Counted from the stretch's first letter, positions 8,173 to 16,552 are shown. The stretch is 64,000 nt of DNA from Halorhabdus rudnickae (GCF_900880625.1 NZ_CAAHFB010000001.1:2224496-2288495); one strand, 5' to 3'. Numbers and translations: made by a program. Notes: generated by a model from the sequence alone, not told the origin.

Positions 8173-8867
8173 GGTAGTGTTCAGATAAGCTGGTTCCATG
8201 CAAATGCGAAGGATCTGACCCAGTCGTCAGCTGTTTCTGCAGCGGCGTGGCTGAAACAGTTTGAGAACAAATAGGTTCTGTGTTTTACCTCAAGAAATAC
8301 ACGTTTGACACTGTTCCGATTTCCACGTTTTTCGTCTCTGAAATCGAGGCCGTATCGGTTGCAGACGTCTTTCAACGAGTGCGACCCAACGATGAGAAAC
8401 ACAGCATCGTCAACGTCGTGTTTCTCACGCAGCTCGTGAAAGAACGCGTGAGCGATGACCGAATTAGTCGTCGGCTCAAGCGCTGTATGCAGCAATTCGT
8501 TTGTGTCGGGATCGACGGCGGCGTACAGCCAGTATCTCTCGTCAGTAAGTCGGACCACGGTCTCGTCAATCGCAATCTGATCCGAGCTTCGTCCAGTTTC
8601 GGGCTGTAGATCGGCTTTGTGAACTCCGTTATGAACAGTCGAACGAGCGTGTTTGACACCAAACTCCTCAAGAATAAAAACAGTATTCGAAATAGATAGT
8701 CCAGCAAGATGCAACTGAATACTGAGCTTCATCAGCAATCGCGGTGTCGCTTCGTGCCCCACAAACTCTACGTTGATCTGGTTGATACTACCGCTGAGGT
8801 GTGCGTTTTCAGGCATAGATCACTTTGAAAACGCCACGCCCCACTCTTCAATTATCTGAACACCGCC
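8173..8867. mobile_element. IS6-type insertion sequence, about 690 bp
   Basis: Terminal inverted repeats GTGTTCAGATAA at 8177-8188 and its complement TTATCTGAACAC at 8852-8863 enclose one transposase gene. The outer flanks (GGTA at the left; GGCG on the reverse strand at the right) are also similar. Size and end sequence fit haloarchaeal IS6-family elements (ISH15-like). No matching 8-bp target duplication is seen next to the ends, which suggests an old or rearranged insertion. It lies directly upstream of the KDPG aldolase promoter. Confidence 0.85.
8181..8816 (-). CDS. IS6-family transposase, catalytic residues lost
   Basis: 211 aa, of normal length for compact haloarchaeal IS6 transposases. 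The first catalytic Asp is present in QIAIDETVV. The second is lost: the usual LVDGSHSL reads LIVGSHSLK, and the codon is GTT where GAT is expected. The third is also lost: the usual NSVERVF reads NSVKRVFLEVK (AAA where GAA is expected). The C-terminal SNCFSHAAAETADDW and SFAFAWNQLI are typical. Two of three DDE residues replaced in an otherwise open frame predicts a protein that cannot transpose. The stop overlaps the left inverted repeat. Confidence 0.85.
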   Translation of the reverse strand: MPENAHLSGSINQINVEFVGHEATPRLLMKLSIQLHLAGLSISNTVFILEEFGVKHARSTVHNGVHKADLQPETGRSSDQIAIDETVVRLTDERYWLYAAVDPDTNELLHTALEPTTNSVIAHAFFHELREKHDVDDAVFLIVGSHSLKDVCNRYGLDFRDEKRGNRNSVKRVFLEVKHRTYLFSNCFSHAAAETADDWVRSFAFAWNQLI

Positions 8868-9029
8868 GTTTGAATCCGCTCAACGGTTCTCTGACACCCT
8901 GTATCAGGGCCAATAGTGCGATCGTGACGTTTTCCGAGGTGGTCGACAATCGGGACAGTTCGCCTGCGTGACTTCATGTTCGTCCATACGATGCTTTCCA
9001 CTCACGTACGCCCGGTCGGTGACAACTGT
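8868..9029. other. Flank of the IS element, no gene seen
   Basis: Between the IS right end and the degenerate small gene. A short reverse frame includes ANCPDC, reminiscent of half a zinc ribbon, but there is nothing else to support a gene. Confidence 0.35.
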
Positions 9030-9166
9030 GGACGAGAACGGGGACGACAGGACAAAACGTCGCTTCGGGAACACCCCTTGGCGGCCCTGGAGACGGCCGA
9101 GGACGAGGACACGAAGTAACATGTCCGGGAAGCCTCCCAGAAGGTGATTGTTGAGGAGTGGCCGTA
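9030..9166 (+). pseudogene. Decayed copy of the small gene at 9335
   Basis: The forward frame reads ALETAEDEDTK, then an in-frame TAA, then HVREASQKVIVEEWP and a stop at 9164-9166. It aligns with the downstream protein (ALETAEDENTK, YHLREAYQKIIF), so a Tyr codon TAC has become TAA. DNA similarity extends about 60 bases further upstream. This is a tandem duplication, with the copy next to the IS element inactivated. Confidence 0.6.
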
Positions 9167-9334
9167 GCGGTCGTGTCCCCGATACGATCGGTGGGGGACG
9201 ATACGAAAATATGTATGAATATCTGTCTCTCTCACTGTTATATCAGTGATGGTGGATTATGAAATAATCGTTTTTGCCGGTAGCATACCGTCAATGTCTC
9301 GTTTGATGGTATTAGGGACTCCAATACAAAGGGT

Positions 9335-9517
9335 GTGGAAGCCGTTATCACTCTCGAGAGGATGGGTATGGGTACCAAACATAGAGAACAGGAGCGGACG
9401 ACAGTGAGTGAACACCTCTCGACAGCCCTGGAGACGGCCGAGGACGAGAATACGAAGTACCACCTTCGAGAGGCCTATCAGAAGATCATCTTCCTAGCTG
9501 ACACTGAGCGGGACTGA
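9335..9517 (+). CDS. Small conserved protein of unknown function (60 aa or less)
   Basis: GTG at 9335 opens a 60-aa frame. The convincing part is the last 37 residues, from a GTG at 9403: SEHLSTALETAEDENTKYHL followed by REAYQKIIFLADTERD. It is probably a helical pair and acidic. Preservation of the same pattern in the decayed tandem copy at 9030 supports a real gene. No function is recognised. The shorter start at 9403 is at least as likely as 9335. Confidence 0.5.
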   Translation: MEAVITLERMGMGTKHREQERTTVSEHLSTALETAEDENTKYHLREAYQKIIFLADTERD

Positions 9518-9970
9518 AACGAGCGGTTCTCACCGTTTCTGTTTCCGGTCGTAATAGCCAGCGATCGAGATAGTGACAACGTACAGCTGTGGAACACTGC
9601 TCTCGATAATCGTGGCAGTCAGGGTATGTGTGGTGACGTGAACACGTCAGCTAGCTCGGACTCGTTTGCGGTCGCGTTGATCGTCACCCCATTCGATTGC
9701 TCTCTACTAGGTGATTGAAACTGTATTTATTATTTTAAAATTGATGGGTGAATGATATACAAATATGGATAAAATATATGGATATAGTGAAATAATTATT
9801 TATCTTTCAGTGCCGTTCGTCGGGTTCTATTTCGTTAAATAATCGTTTAGGTAGTGACGTCTCCGCCGATCCGAACGTCGGCACTCTCGAGACGGCTAAT
9901 CTCGGTATCAGTGAGTCGATCGGTTTTCCGAATTTACGTTCGCGTGTGCTGCTAACGAGACCGGCGGGTT
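9518..9970. other. AT-rich intergenic stretch with a 25-codon hydrophobic frame
   Basis: From about 9715 to 9860 the sequence is strikingly A+T rich for this chromosome. It contains an open frame at 9765-9842 (MDKIYGYSEIIIYLSVPF, then VGFYFVK, 25 aa), mostly one hydrophobic segment. The frame could be chance in low-GC DNA. No origin-recognition-box pair was found by eye despite the orc1/cdc6 gene 500 bp downstream. Confidence 0.35.
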
Positions 9971-10186
9971 GTGACTGCCTCTTTCGACGTCACTGCCGAA
10001 GGGACTGACGTTTTCACCGAAACGGCTGACTCACGACAGGTGACCTATTCTGTAGACTGTCAGTCCGTTCAGAGTTCCTCTGTGTATTTCATGGACACTC
10101 CGACAGTGGAGTCATCGACGAGCACTACAACCAGAGAATCTACGGAGACAGTCACAGAGACGGCGACTGAGACGACTGCGGAATAG
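9971..10186 (+). CDS. Thr/Ser-rich short protein, possibly fragment of a secreted protein
   Basis: GTG-started frame of 71 aa. The C-terminal third is a low-complexity run rich in Thr, Ser and Glu (TTTRESTETVTETATETTAE), like the glycosylated stalks of haloarchaeal surface proteins. No signal peptide or membrane anchor is present, so it may be a remnant. A GC-rich hairpin (GCCGGCG-AAGT-CGCCGGC) follows at about 10219-10236 and could be a terminator. Confidence 0.3.
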   Translation: MTASFDVTAEGTDVFTETADSRQVTYSVDCQSVQSSSVYFMDTPTVESSTSTTTRESTETVTETATETTAE

Positions 10187-10351
10187 CTCGGTCGGCTTCC
10201 TTTTCCACTTCGATCGGCCGGCGAAGTCGCCGGCACGGGCGGGGGCTTTCGTGTTCTTTGTGCCAGTGTTTCCCCACGCGAACGCGTTTCTGCACGTTGG
10301 CGTTCTCCTTCGCGCCAAGAGTTAAGTAGCGTCCCGGGCGTGGTGAAAGTG

Positions 10352-11479
10352 ATGACCGACGACCCCGAGGAGGGGATGCTCTCCTGGGACGAGTCCGTCT
10401 TCAGAGACGAACACGTCTTCGAGATCGACTACGTCCCCGAAACGTTTCGCCATCGGTCGAGTCAAATGGAGAGCCTGAAGTACGCCCTCCGGCCGGCGGT
10501 TCGGGGCTCACGACCGCTGAACGTCATCGCGCGCGGACCGCCGGGGACCGGCAAGACGACTGCGATCCAGAAGCTCTACGGGGAACTGGGCGCTCAGACT
10601 GACGTCCGGGTCGCCCACGTCAACTGCCAGGTGGACTCGACGCGATACGCGGTGTTCTCGCGGCTGTTCGAGGAGGTATTCGAGTACGAACCGCCCACCA
10701 GCGGCGTTTCGTTCAAGAAGCTGTTCGGCCAGATTACCGAGAAACTCGTCGAGGACGGCCAAGTCCTGGCGGTGGCCCTAGACGACGTGAACTATCTCTT
10801 CTACGAGGGCGAAGCCTCGGACACACTCTATTCGCTGTTGCGTGCCCACGAGGCCCATTCGGGGGCGAAAATCGGCGTTGTCGTCGTCTCCTCGGACCTC
10901 GATCTGGACGTCATCGAGGCGCTGGACGGGCGCGTCCAGAGTGTCTTCAGACCCGAGGAAGTCTACTTCCCGAAGTACGACGAACCCGAGATCGCGGACA
11001 TCCTCGAGGAACGGGTCGACCGGGGCTTCCACGAGGGGGTCGTCGACGCACCCGTGCTCGACCGGGTCGCGGAACTCACTGCCGAGCAGGGAGGTGATCT
11101 CCGTGTCGGGATCGACCTCCTTCGTCGGGCCGGGTTGAACGCCGAGATGCGGGCCAGCAAGCAGGTCGAGGACGAGGACGTTGCCCAGGCTTACGAGAAG
11201 TCCAAACACGTCCACCTCTCGCGATACCTCGAGGGACTGTCGGCCAACGAACGGGCGTTGCTGGACGTCGTTGCCGACCACGACGGAGAGCGGGCGGGCG
11301 AAATATACGAGTTCTTCCAGGCGGAGACCGATCTGGGTTATACGCGCTACTCGGAGATCATCAACAAACTCGACCAGCTGGGGCTGATCGAGGCAACCTA
11401 CACGAGTGTCGACGGGCGCGGCCGTTCGCGGGAACTCTCCGTCCAGTACGCACCCGAGGCGATCAAAGACCGACTGTAA
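10352..11479 (+). CDS. orc1/cdc6: Orc1/Cdc6-type replication initiator
   Basis: A 375-aa AAA+ protein for origin recognition. Walker A GPPGTGKT is at about residues 62-69, Walker B VLAVALDDVNYLF near 145-157, a sensor-1 region VVVVSSDLD, and a C-terminal winged helix (about 295-375, with SEIINKLDQLGLIEATY). The ATG at 10352 is preferred over three upstream GTG codons; TTAAGTAG about 30 bp upstream could be its TATA box. Orc genes often sit beside an origin. The upstream DNA is A+T rich 500-600 bp away but lacks recognisable origin-recognition boxes, so this may be one of the non-origin paralogues common in haloarchaea. Confidence 0.88.
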   Translation: MTDDPEEGMLSWDESVFRDEHVFEIDYVPETFRHRSSQMESLKYALRPAVRGSRPLNVIARGPPGTGKTTAIQKLYGELGAQTDVRVAHVNCQVDSTRYAVFSRLFEEVFEYEPPTSGVSFKKLFGQITEKLVEDGQVLAVALDDVNYLFYEGEASDTLYSLLRAHEAHSGAKIGVVVVSSDLDLDVIEALDGRVQSVFRPEEVYFPKYDEPEIADILEERVDRGFHEGVVDAPVLDRVAELTAEQGGDLRVGIDLLRRAGLNAEMRASKQVEDEDVAQAYEKSKHVHLSRYLEGLSANERALLDVVADHDGERAGEIYEFFQAETDLGYTRYSEIINKLDQLGLIEATYTSVDGRGRSRELSVQYAPEAIKDRL

Positions 11480-11498
11480 ACTACTGATCCCGACCGAC

Positions 11499-11804
11499 TC
11501 AGTCGTCGATCGACACGTCGACCGGTTCCTCCGGCGCGTCGATGTCGACTTCGGGTTCCTCGTCGCCGACGAGTTGCCTGATGACGACCGTTACGACGAT
11601 CGAAGCGACGACGCTCGCGACGACGAGCGCGAGTACTCGGCCCACTCCAGCGCCATCTGTCGGCGCTTCGTGTTCGTCCGCCGTCGATTGGTCGTCGCCC
11701 CCGGCCGACCGCTCGTCGTCTGTCCCCTCACCCAGGCTCTGCGTCGGACTGAACGTCGCGTCCTCTAAGTGTACCTCGAACAGCGTCAGATTCTCGAAGA
11801 CCAT
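11499..11804 (-). CDS. Small acidic single-span membrane protein
   Basis: 101 aa. An acidic N-terminal region (about 1-50, rich in Asp, Glu, Ser) is followed by a membrane helix (VLALVVASVVASIVVTVVIR, about 57-76) and an acidic tail ending PEEPVDVSIDD. The start at 11804 is supported by a TATA-like AGTATAAG about 28 bp upstream on the reverse strand. It converges with the orc1/cdc6 gene, 19 bp apart. Function unknown. Confidence 0.65.
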   Translation of the reverse strand: MVFENLTLFEVHLEDATFSPTQSLGEGTDDERSAGGDDQSTADEHEAPTDGAGVGRVLALVVASVVASIVVTVVIRQLVGDEEPEVDIDAPEEPVDVSIDD

Positions 11805-11917
11805 ACGTCCCGTTCGACGGCGAGAAACTTATACTTGCACTGTGAGGTGTCTGGCGATACCGCAATGGTTCAGGGTAGACTTGCGTACTCGTCCTCGCAG
11901 TAACACCCTCCTGGTCG

Positions 11918-12330
11918 CTACTCGTCGAGCGTGAATCGTTCGGTGTGGACGATGTCGTCGGCAGCGTGAGCGACCATCAGACCGAACGCGCTGGATTCGG
12001 CTGCCCACTCCTCCTCGGCGGTCCAGAACGCCAGATCGTTCTCGTCGATCTCGATCGTCACCGCAGCGGTCTCTCCGGGTTCGAGTTCGACAGTCTCGAA
12101 ACCGACCAGTTCCTTCTGGGGCCGCAAACGACTCCCGATGAAGTCTCGGACATACAGCTGGACGACATCTTGACCGACGACGTCGCTGGTGTTCTCGACA
12201 GTACCGGTCGACTCCAGCGTTTCGCCGGGAGCGAAGGCGTCCGACGACGATGAGACAGTCGAGGTCGATGGCTCGACGATCGGCGAACCGTACAGCCGCC
12301 GGATCCGGAACGGCGACGCCGAACGGATCA
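11918..12330 (-). pseudogene. C-terminal relic of a GH3 beta-glucosidase
   Basis: The reverse frame ending at 11918 gives VENTSDVVGQDVVQLYVRD, RPQKELVGFETVELEPGET and NDLAFWTAEEEW. This is the fibronectin type III-like domain at the C-terminus of family 3 glycoside hydrolases. The part before it (YGSPIVEPSTSTVSS) still resembles the linker to the catalytic domain, but nothing of the catalytic domain remains. The open frame extends to an ATG at 12421 without family similarity. So about 120 codons of a roughly 750-codon gene survive. Confidence 0.7.
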
Positions 12331-12549
12331 TCGTCGAACTACGCTGACAGCGACTATCTTGAGCGTCAACGGACTCGGGTCTCTGGCTGGACGGACTGTC
12401 CTGGAAGAGGACAGCGGCCAATCCGCTGGCAAACTCGCCGTGGGAATCGCCGTGACCGACGAACCAGGAGCTGACAGTGACTCGCTGTCCCGATCCAGCG
12501 TTCGAATCTCAGGGACATTTGCGACCCACGAAGTTGTTCCGTCGCAAAA

Positions 12550-12622
12550 TAGTCCTGGGAGGATTCGAACCTCCGTCGTAGCCCCCAGAAGGCTACATGA
12601 TTGGCCACTACACCACAGGACT
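12550..12622 (-). tRNA. tRNA-Gln (CTG anticodon)
   Basis: The reverse strand folds as a cloverleaf of 73 nt: acceptor AGTCCTG with CAGGACT plus discriminator A, a D arm, an anticodon arm GTAGCC-TTCTGGG-GGCTAC with anticodon CTG, and a T arm GGAGG-TTCGAAT-CCTCC. The sequence matches the haloarchaeal Gln pattern. Confidence 0.93.
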
Positions 12623-12693
12623 CCATTCGGGCATACCCGTCTGTCGTACTTGAGTTTTGCGAACCGTGTCTCCCCCTGACAGACTGGGACGTA

Positions 12694-13259
12694 TCACCCC
12701 TTGACGGCCGCCACGTCTGGCAACTCGACGTGCTCTTTTCGATGGCAATTCGCACAGAGACCCTCACAGCCGGCGATCTCCGCTTCCAACCGATCGGTCG
12801 AATATCCGTTCGTGACCATGTCGGTGATTGCCATGTCTTTGTCGCCGTTCATGTGATGGAAATCCAGATACGCCGGATCGGACTCTCCCCACTCTGAACA
12901 ACCACGACTGGCTTTTCGTTCGTTCACCCCGTTCGTCGTCCTTTTCGGCGCTTTAGCGTCCGTTCGGTGTTTTCCTCGACGTGCTTGTCGTGCCTCCGCT
13001 GGCCCTGCGTCAGATCTGCCCAGTTCGTTCCGTCTGGGAGGTCGACATCGTCGGGTCTCGACTCGACCTGCGTCCCTGTAGACGGACTCGTTTCGAGTCC
13101 AGGACGTCGTTTCGCCTCGCTCCACCCACCGACGACCCGAAGAATCGTCGATGCCGACGGCAGCAGATCGAGGCTCTCGTACTCGGCTTTCGTCGGGGAC
13201 TTGCCGAGACGCTCGGCCGCTTCCCGCATCGCGTGGCTGCATTCACTCTGGCTCGTCAT
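12694..13259 (-). pseudogene. Haloarchaeal HNH endonuclease, frameshifted
   Basis: Two overlapping reverse frames make one protein. The first (from ATG 13259) has MREAAERLGKSPTKAEYESL and WSEAKRRPGLETSPSTGTQV, the helix-rich N-terminal half. After a shift near 12935 the other frame gives NERKASRGCSEWGESD, YLDFHHMNGDKDM and CEGLCANCHRKEHVE, the HNH nuclease half with HH and CxxC...H. In intact relatives (from memory) the first zinc pair is CSEC; here the second Cys is Trp (CSEW). Frameshift plus lost zinc ligand indicate an inactive gene. It lies 72 bp from tRNA-Gln. Confidence 0.75.
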
Positions 13260-13334
13260 GCGCTGTCTCCCCGCGTTTTTCGCATCAAAGGACCGGGTCG
13301 AAATACGGATGTTCTCCCCTATCTTAACTGTCGC

Positions 13335-14015
13335 GTGGACCGCCAGACCATCATCGCAGAACTGGACGTTTCCTCCTCGCGTGTCGTGCTCGGCCCGACG
13401 CTCGCGAGCGATTTCGACGTTACTGTCTACGCCGAGCGATTACCGGTCTCTCACGAGGGTTCGACCTGGTTTCACGTGACCGTTCTGGCCGCAGACTTCG
13501 AGGCCTTCGAGGACGCCCTCGCCGCGGACCCGACTGTCGCCCACAGCGAAGTGTTCGCCGCCTATGGCGACCGGCGGACCTACCGACTGACGATCGCCCC
13601 GGACGTCCCGGTGATGACCGAGCACGTCGCCAGCTTCGGCGACGAACTGCTCGATCTGCGATCGACGGCCGACGGCTGGCGTGTCCGTATCCGGACGACT
13701 GATCGTGCCTCGATCCGGGCGTTCCTCGAGTTCTGTGCCGATCACGAGATCGACTGTCGACTTGCCCGGGTCTTCGAGGCAAGCGAACCGGTCGGGGAGA
13801 TGGCACTCCCCGTCGAAGACGATGCGTTCGAGGTCCTGGCCGCTGCACACGAGGCCGGCTACTTCGAGGTGCCTCGGGCAACCTCTCTCGCTGAACTCGC
13901 CGAGTACTTCAACGTCTCTGAATCGACGATGTCGGTCCGACTCCGGCGGGCGCTCGGCCACGTCGTCGGCAGTCTCGTCGCCGACGCGTCTACCGACCCG
14001 ACGGAAACCGATTGA
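13335..14015 (+). CDS. HTH-10 (bacterio-opsin activator-type) transcriptional regulator
   Basis: 226 aa from a GTG at 13335 (MDRQTIIAELDVSSSRVVLG). An N-terminal sensor-like region of about 150 residues is followed by the C-terminal HTH-10 domain (about 165-220): LAAAHEAGYFEVPRATSLAE, LAEYFNVSESTMSVRLRRAL. This is the standard architecture of the large haloarchaeal Bat-type regulator family. The frame is open further upstream but overlaps the HNH relic on the other strand, and the extra residues are not family-like. The target is unknown. A second member is at 22890. Confidence 0.8.
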   Translation: MDRQTIIAELDVSSSRVVLGPTLASDFDVTVYAERLPVSHEGSTWFHVTVLAADFEAFEDALAADPTVAHSEVFAAYGDRRTYRLTIAPDVPVMTEHVASFGDELLDLRSTADGWRVRIRTTDRASIRAFLEFCADHEIDCRLARVFEASEPVGEMALPVEDDAFEVLAAAHEAGYFEVPRATSLAELAEYFNVSESTMSVRLRRALGHVVGSLVADASTDPTETD

Positions 14016-14113
14016 CCGCTGACGTCGCGAAAAGACCATCCCTCCACGATTTATAAATGTCGGAGTAGTTCGACAGAGGCGGTATCTGGTGGCATCTCCT
14101 ACCATTTGTCGGT

Positions 14114-14257
14114 ATGAAACGGAATACAACTGTCGACGCTGGCGACGGCTCGAACGAGAGCCTCGACCTCCGGTTGACCATCGACGTCGCCGGTCGTCGA
14201 CTCGTCTATGCCGAAAGCGACCTGAAGACGATCGGTTTCAGTGCGAACGAGTTATAG
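14114..14257 (+). CDS. Small hypothetical protein (47 aa)
   Basis: ATG at 14114 opens 47 codons: MKRNTTVDAGDGSNESLDLR, LTIDVAGRRLVYAESDLK, then TIGFSANEL. Composition is protein-like for a haloarchaeon, and a TATA-like TTTATAAAT lies at 14050-14058. The end overlaps the 3' end of the converging gene at 14252 by 6 bp. No family recognised. Confidence 0.4.
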   Translation: MKRNTTVDAGDGSNESLDLRLTIDVAGRRLVYAESDLKTIGFSANEL

Positions 14258-15019
14258 CGAGATATCTTCGAGATGTTCGGATTCGGCGGCAATCTCCTCG
14301 TTGAACGCTCTGACGAATCCCGGGAAGTCAGAGGCGTGAGCGCGTAGATCCCGCACGGATGGTGGTTGGTACTGCGAGAGGATATAGATTCCACCCTCGC
14401 CGCCGACCCGAAGGTAGCTCGTCCGGCCGTCCTCCCATTTGAGTTCCCACCGGGAACCGTGGGAGGAAGTAGAATTACCACGTCTCGATCCAGCGGCGCC
14501 ACCGCCGTCGGTTACCCGAGCCGCAAACGTCCCGTAGTCCCCGCCCTCGTAGCGCTGGAGCTGGCGGGCCATGGCGTCGGTCGCTTCCCGCATCTTCCCC
14601 AGGATACGTTCGCGTTCCGCCACGAGATCGTCGACCGATTCGACCGCGGGAAAGTCACTGCTGACATCGTCGAGCACGCCTGCGAGCGAGCGGACGTGCT
14701 CGTTGAACGCCGCGACGAAGGCGTCGTAGTCGGCCATCGCCGTGGCGAGGGCGTCCGGTTCGGGTGGCTGCTGGGTCGAGACGACGTATGTGTCCGCACC
14801 GCGGCCGTCGAAGCGGAGATACTGGACGTCGCCGGCCTCGTACTTCAGCGTCCAGGTCCCGGCGTCGGTCTCGAAGTCCGCCTGCCCGTAGTCGCCACCC
14901 TGTAGCCGGGCGAGTTCGCGGGCGATCCGTCCGGCGTGTTCGGTGACCGCATCGACCACCTCGTCGCGCCGCTGGGCGGCAGCCTCGGCTCCGACTATTT
15001 CGCTGTCCAGGCCTGTCAT
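14252..15019 (-). CDS. Conserved haloarchaeal protein with two internal repeats
   Basis: 255 aa, with start codons possible at 15019, 15022, 15031 or 15058. Two halves repeat the same pattern: first LARLQGGDYGQADF, WTLKYEAGDVQYLRFDGRGA and YVVSTQQPPEPDAL; then LQRYEGGDYGTFAA, WELKWEDGRTSYLRVGGEGG and YILSQYQPPSVRDL, each followed by FVAAFNEHV or FVRAFNEEI. No signal peptide or membrane span, so cytoplasmic. The duplication is clear by eye; no function is recognised. It is divergent from purO, with 54 bp between starts. Confidence 0.75.
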   Translation of the reverse strand: MTGLDSEIVGAEAAAQRRDEVVDAVTEHAGRIARELARLQGGDYGQADFETDAGTWTLKYEAGDVQYLRFDGRGADTYVVSTQQPPEPDALATAMADYDAFVAAFNEHVRSLAGVLDDVSSDFPAVESVDDLVAERERILGKMREATDAMARQLQRYEGGDYGTFAARVTDGGGAAGSRRGNSTSSHGSRWELKWEDGRTSYLRVGGEGGIYILSQYQPPSVRDLRAHASDFPGFVRAFNEEIAAESEHLEDISL

Positions 15020-15073
15020 CATCGACCCCATGGAGGGTCCCGGGCCGGATGAACGCACCGGCTTTGGGCGTCG

Positions 15074-15721
15074 ATGTCACAAACCGACACCTACTTTCCG
15101 GTCTCGGTCCGAGCAGCGAGCATGTACGTCGGACGTTTCGTCGTCGTCGCTCCGGAGGTTGGCGCGTATCGCGTCTCCTCCCGCTCGTTTCCCAACCGGA
15201 AGGCTGTCGATCGCGACGGAACGATCACCGTCGCGCCGACGGCCGAGGCCCCGGAGACGGACAATCCCTACATTTCCTACAACGCGGTCCGGTTGACTGA
15301 CCGCGGCGCAGTGATCGGGAACGGCTCTCACGTCGATCCCATCGCGGAGAAACTCGCGCTGGGGACGCCGGCTCGGGACGCCCTCGCGGCTCCCCTGCAG
15401 GCGCTTGACTTTGAGAAGGACGACTACGACACGCCCCGGATCGCGGGGATCGTCGGCGTCCCAGAGGACGACCCCACGGCAGGTGAAGCCGGCGCAGCCA
15501 TCGGGACCGTCCGTCGTGACGCGCTTCTCGTGGAAGCCGTCGAGGAGCCGACGCTGGTGGCGACCTACGAGCGCGACGACCCGGTCTCCTTCGATCTCGA
15601 TAGCGAGGACGCCACTGGAGTAGCCCGCGAGGTTTACGACCACGAGTTCGAACACGCGGTGTGTGCGGCCGGCGTTTCGGGATCGACGGGGGACTTCGAG
15701 ACGGCGATCGTCAACGAGTGA
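15074..15721 (+). CDS. purO: Archaeal IMP cyclohydrolase PurO
   Basis: Closes FAICAR to IMP, the last step of purine synthesis in archaea that lack the PurH cyclohydrolase domain. 215 aa with the family's [34 protein letters not shown] and [13 protein letters not shown]. An in-frame ATG at 15122 (MYVGRF) corresponds to the usual start of methanogen PurO, so the first 16 residues are optional. The stop codon lies inside the first unit of a short tandem repeat. Confidence 0.9.
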   Translation: MSQTDTYFPVSVRAASMYVGRFVVVAPEVGAYRVSSRSFPNRKAVDRDGTITVAPTAEAPETDNPYISYNAVRLTDRGAVIGNGSHVDPIAEKLALGTPARDALAAPLQALDFEKDDYDTPRIAGIVGVPEDDPTAGEAGAAIGTVRRDALLVEAVEEPTLVATYERDDPVSFDLDSEDATGVAREVYDHEFEHAVCAAGVSGSTGDFETAIVNE

Positions 15722-15813
15722 CGTCCGCAGTCGGCAATCTGCACGCCTGAGTGACGTCCACAGCGACGATCCGGCCGACAGCGTGACATCCACAGTCGAC
15801 GGTCCGGCCGACT
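15716..15813. repeat. Three imperfect tandem repeats of about 33 bp
   Basis: Units at 15716-15748, 15749-15780 and 15781-15813 each begin G(A/C)GTGACRTCC(A/G)CAG. The last two share CCGGCCGAC at the end. The first unit overlaps the purO stop codon. Nothing else is seen up to the phosphoesterase start at 15893. Confidence 0.6.
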
Positions 15814-15892
15814 GGTAGACCGCCGTGTCCGAGACCATCATGGTCAAACGGAGACGACTACTTCTAACTACGTTGAGTCTAGATAGGAGACT

Positions 15893-16552
15893 GTGAAAAT
15901 CGCCGTCATCTCCGACGTCCATTCGAACAAGGTCGCCCTCGAGGCCGTTGCGGCCGACATGCCCGAGGTCGACCGAATCGTCTCGCCCGGCGACATCGTG
16001 GGCTATGGCCCGTGGCCGGGTGAGTGCCTGGAGTGGATCCGCGAGCGGGACGTGCCGACTGTCCAGGGCAACCACGACCGGGCCGTCGCCACCGGCTCGT
16101 ATCCGGGATTCAACGATATGGCGGCCGCGGGCGTCGAGTTCGCGCGCGAGCGGCTGTCGGCCGCCCAACGCGAGTGGCTCGGCGACCTCCCCACGGAACG
16201 ACAGCTCTTCGATGGTCGGGTGAAGGTCGTCCACGGTCACCCCGACAATCCCGATCACTACACCTATCCCGGGGAGTTCGGGCCCGACATGCTCGGCGAG
16301 GAAGACGTTCTGATCCTGGGACACACGCACGTCCAGCATCACGAACGATACGACGACGGGATCGTCTGCAATCCCGGTAGCGTCGGCCAGCCCCGGGACA
16401 GCGATCCGGGAGCGGCTTACGCCATCCTCGATCTCGACGCGATGACCGTCGAACAGCGTCGCGTCGGGTACGATGTGGGGGCGGTCATCGACGCCGTCGC
16501 CGAGGCCGGACTTCCGCGACGGATCGGCACTCGACTCGGGACCGGTCGCTGA
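15893..16552 (+). CDS. Calcineurin-like metallophosphoesterase (YfcE/MJ0936 type)
   Basis: 219 aa from GTG 15893. All metal-binding motifs are present in order: ISDVHSN (D-x-H), SPGDIVGYG (GD), QGNHDRA (GNHD), VVHGHPD (H) and ILGHTHVQHH (GHTH), then NPGSVGQPRD typical of the YfcE/MJ0936 branch. Likely a two-metal phosphodiesterase or phosphatase of unknown substrate; GDIVGYGPWP is typical of the diadenosine-tetraphosphatase-like subgroup. Confidence 0.88.
   Translation: MKIAVISDVHSNKVALEAVAADMPEVDRIVSPGDIVGYGPWPGECLEWIRERDVPTVQGNHDRAVATGSYPGFNDMAAAGVEFARERLSAAQREWLGDLPTERQLFDGRVKVVHGHPDNPDHYTYPGEFGPDMLGEEDVLILGHTHVQHHERYDDGIVCNPGSVGQPRDSDPGAAYAILDLDAMTVEQRRVGYDVGAVIDAVAEAGLPRRIGTRLGTGR

Noticed and set aside
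10186..10351. Replication origin boxes directly upstream of orc1/cdc6
   Set aside because: Fragments such as CCAGTGTTTCCCC and TTTCCACTT resemble parts of haloarchaeal origin boxes, but no inverted pair or full-length copy is present.
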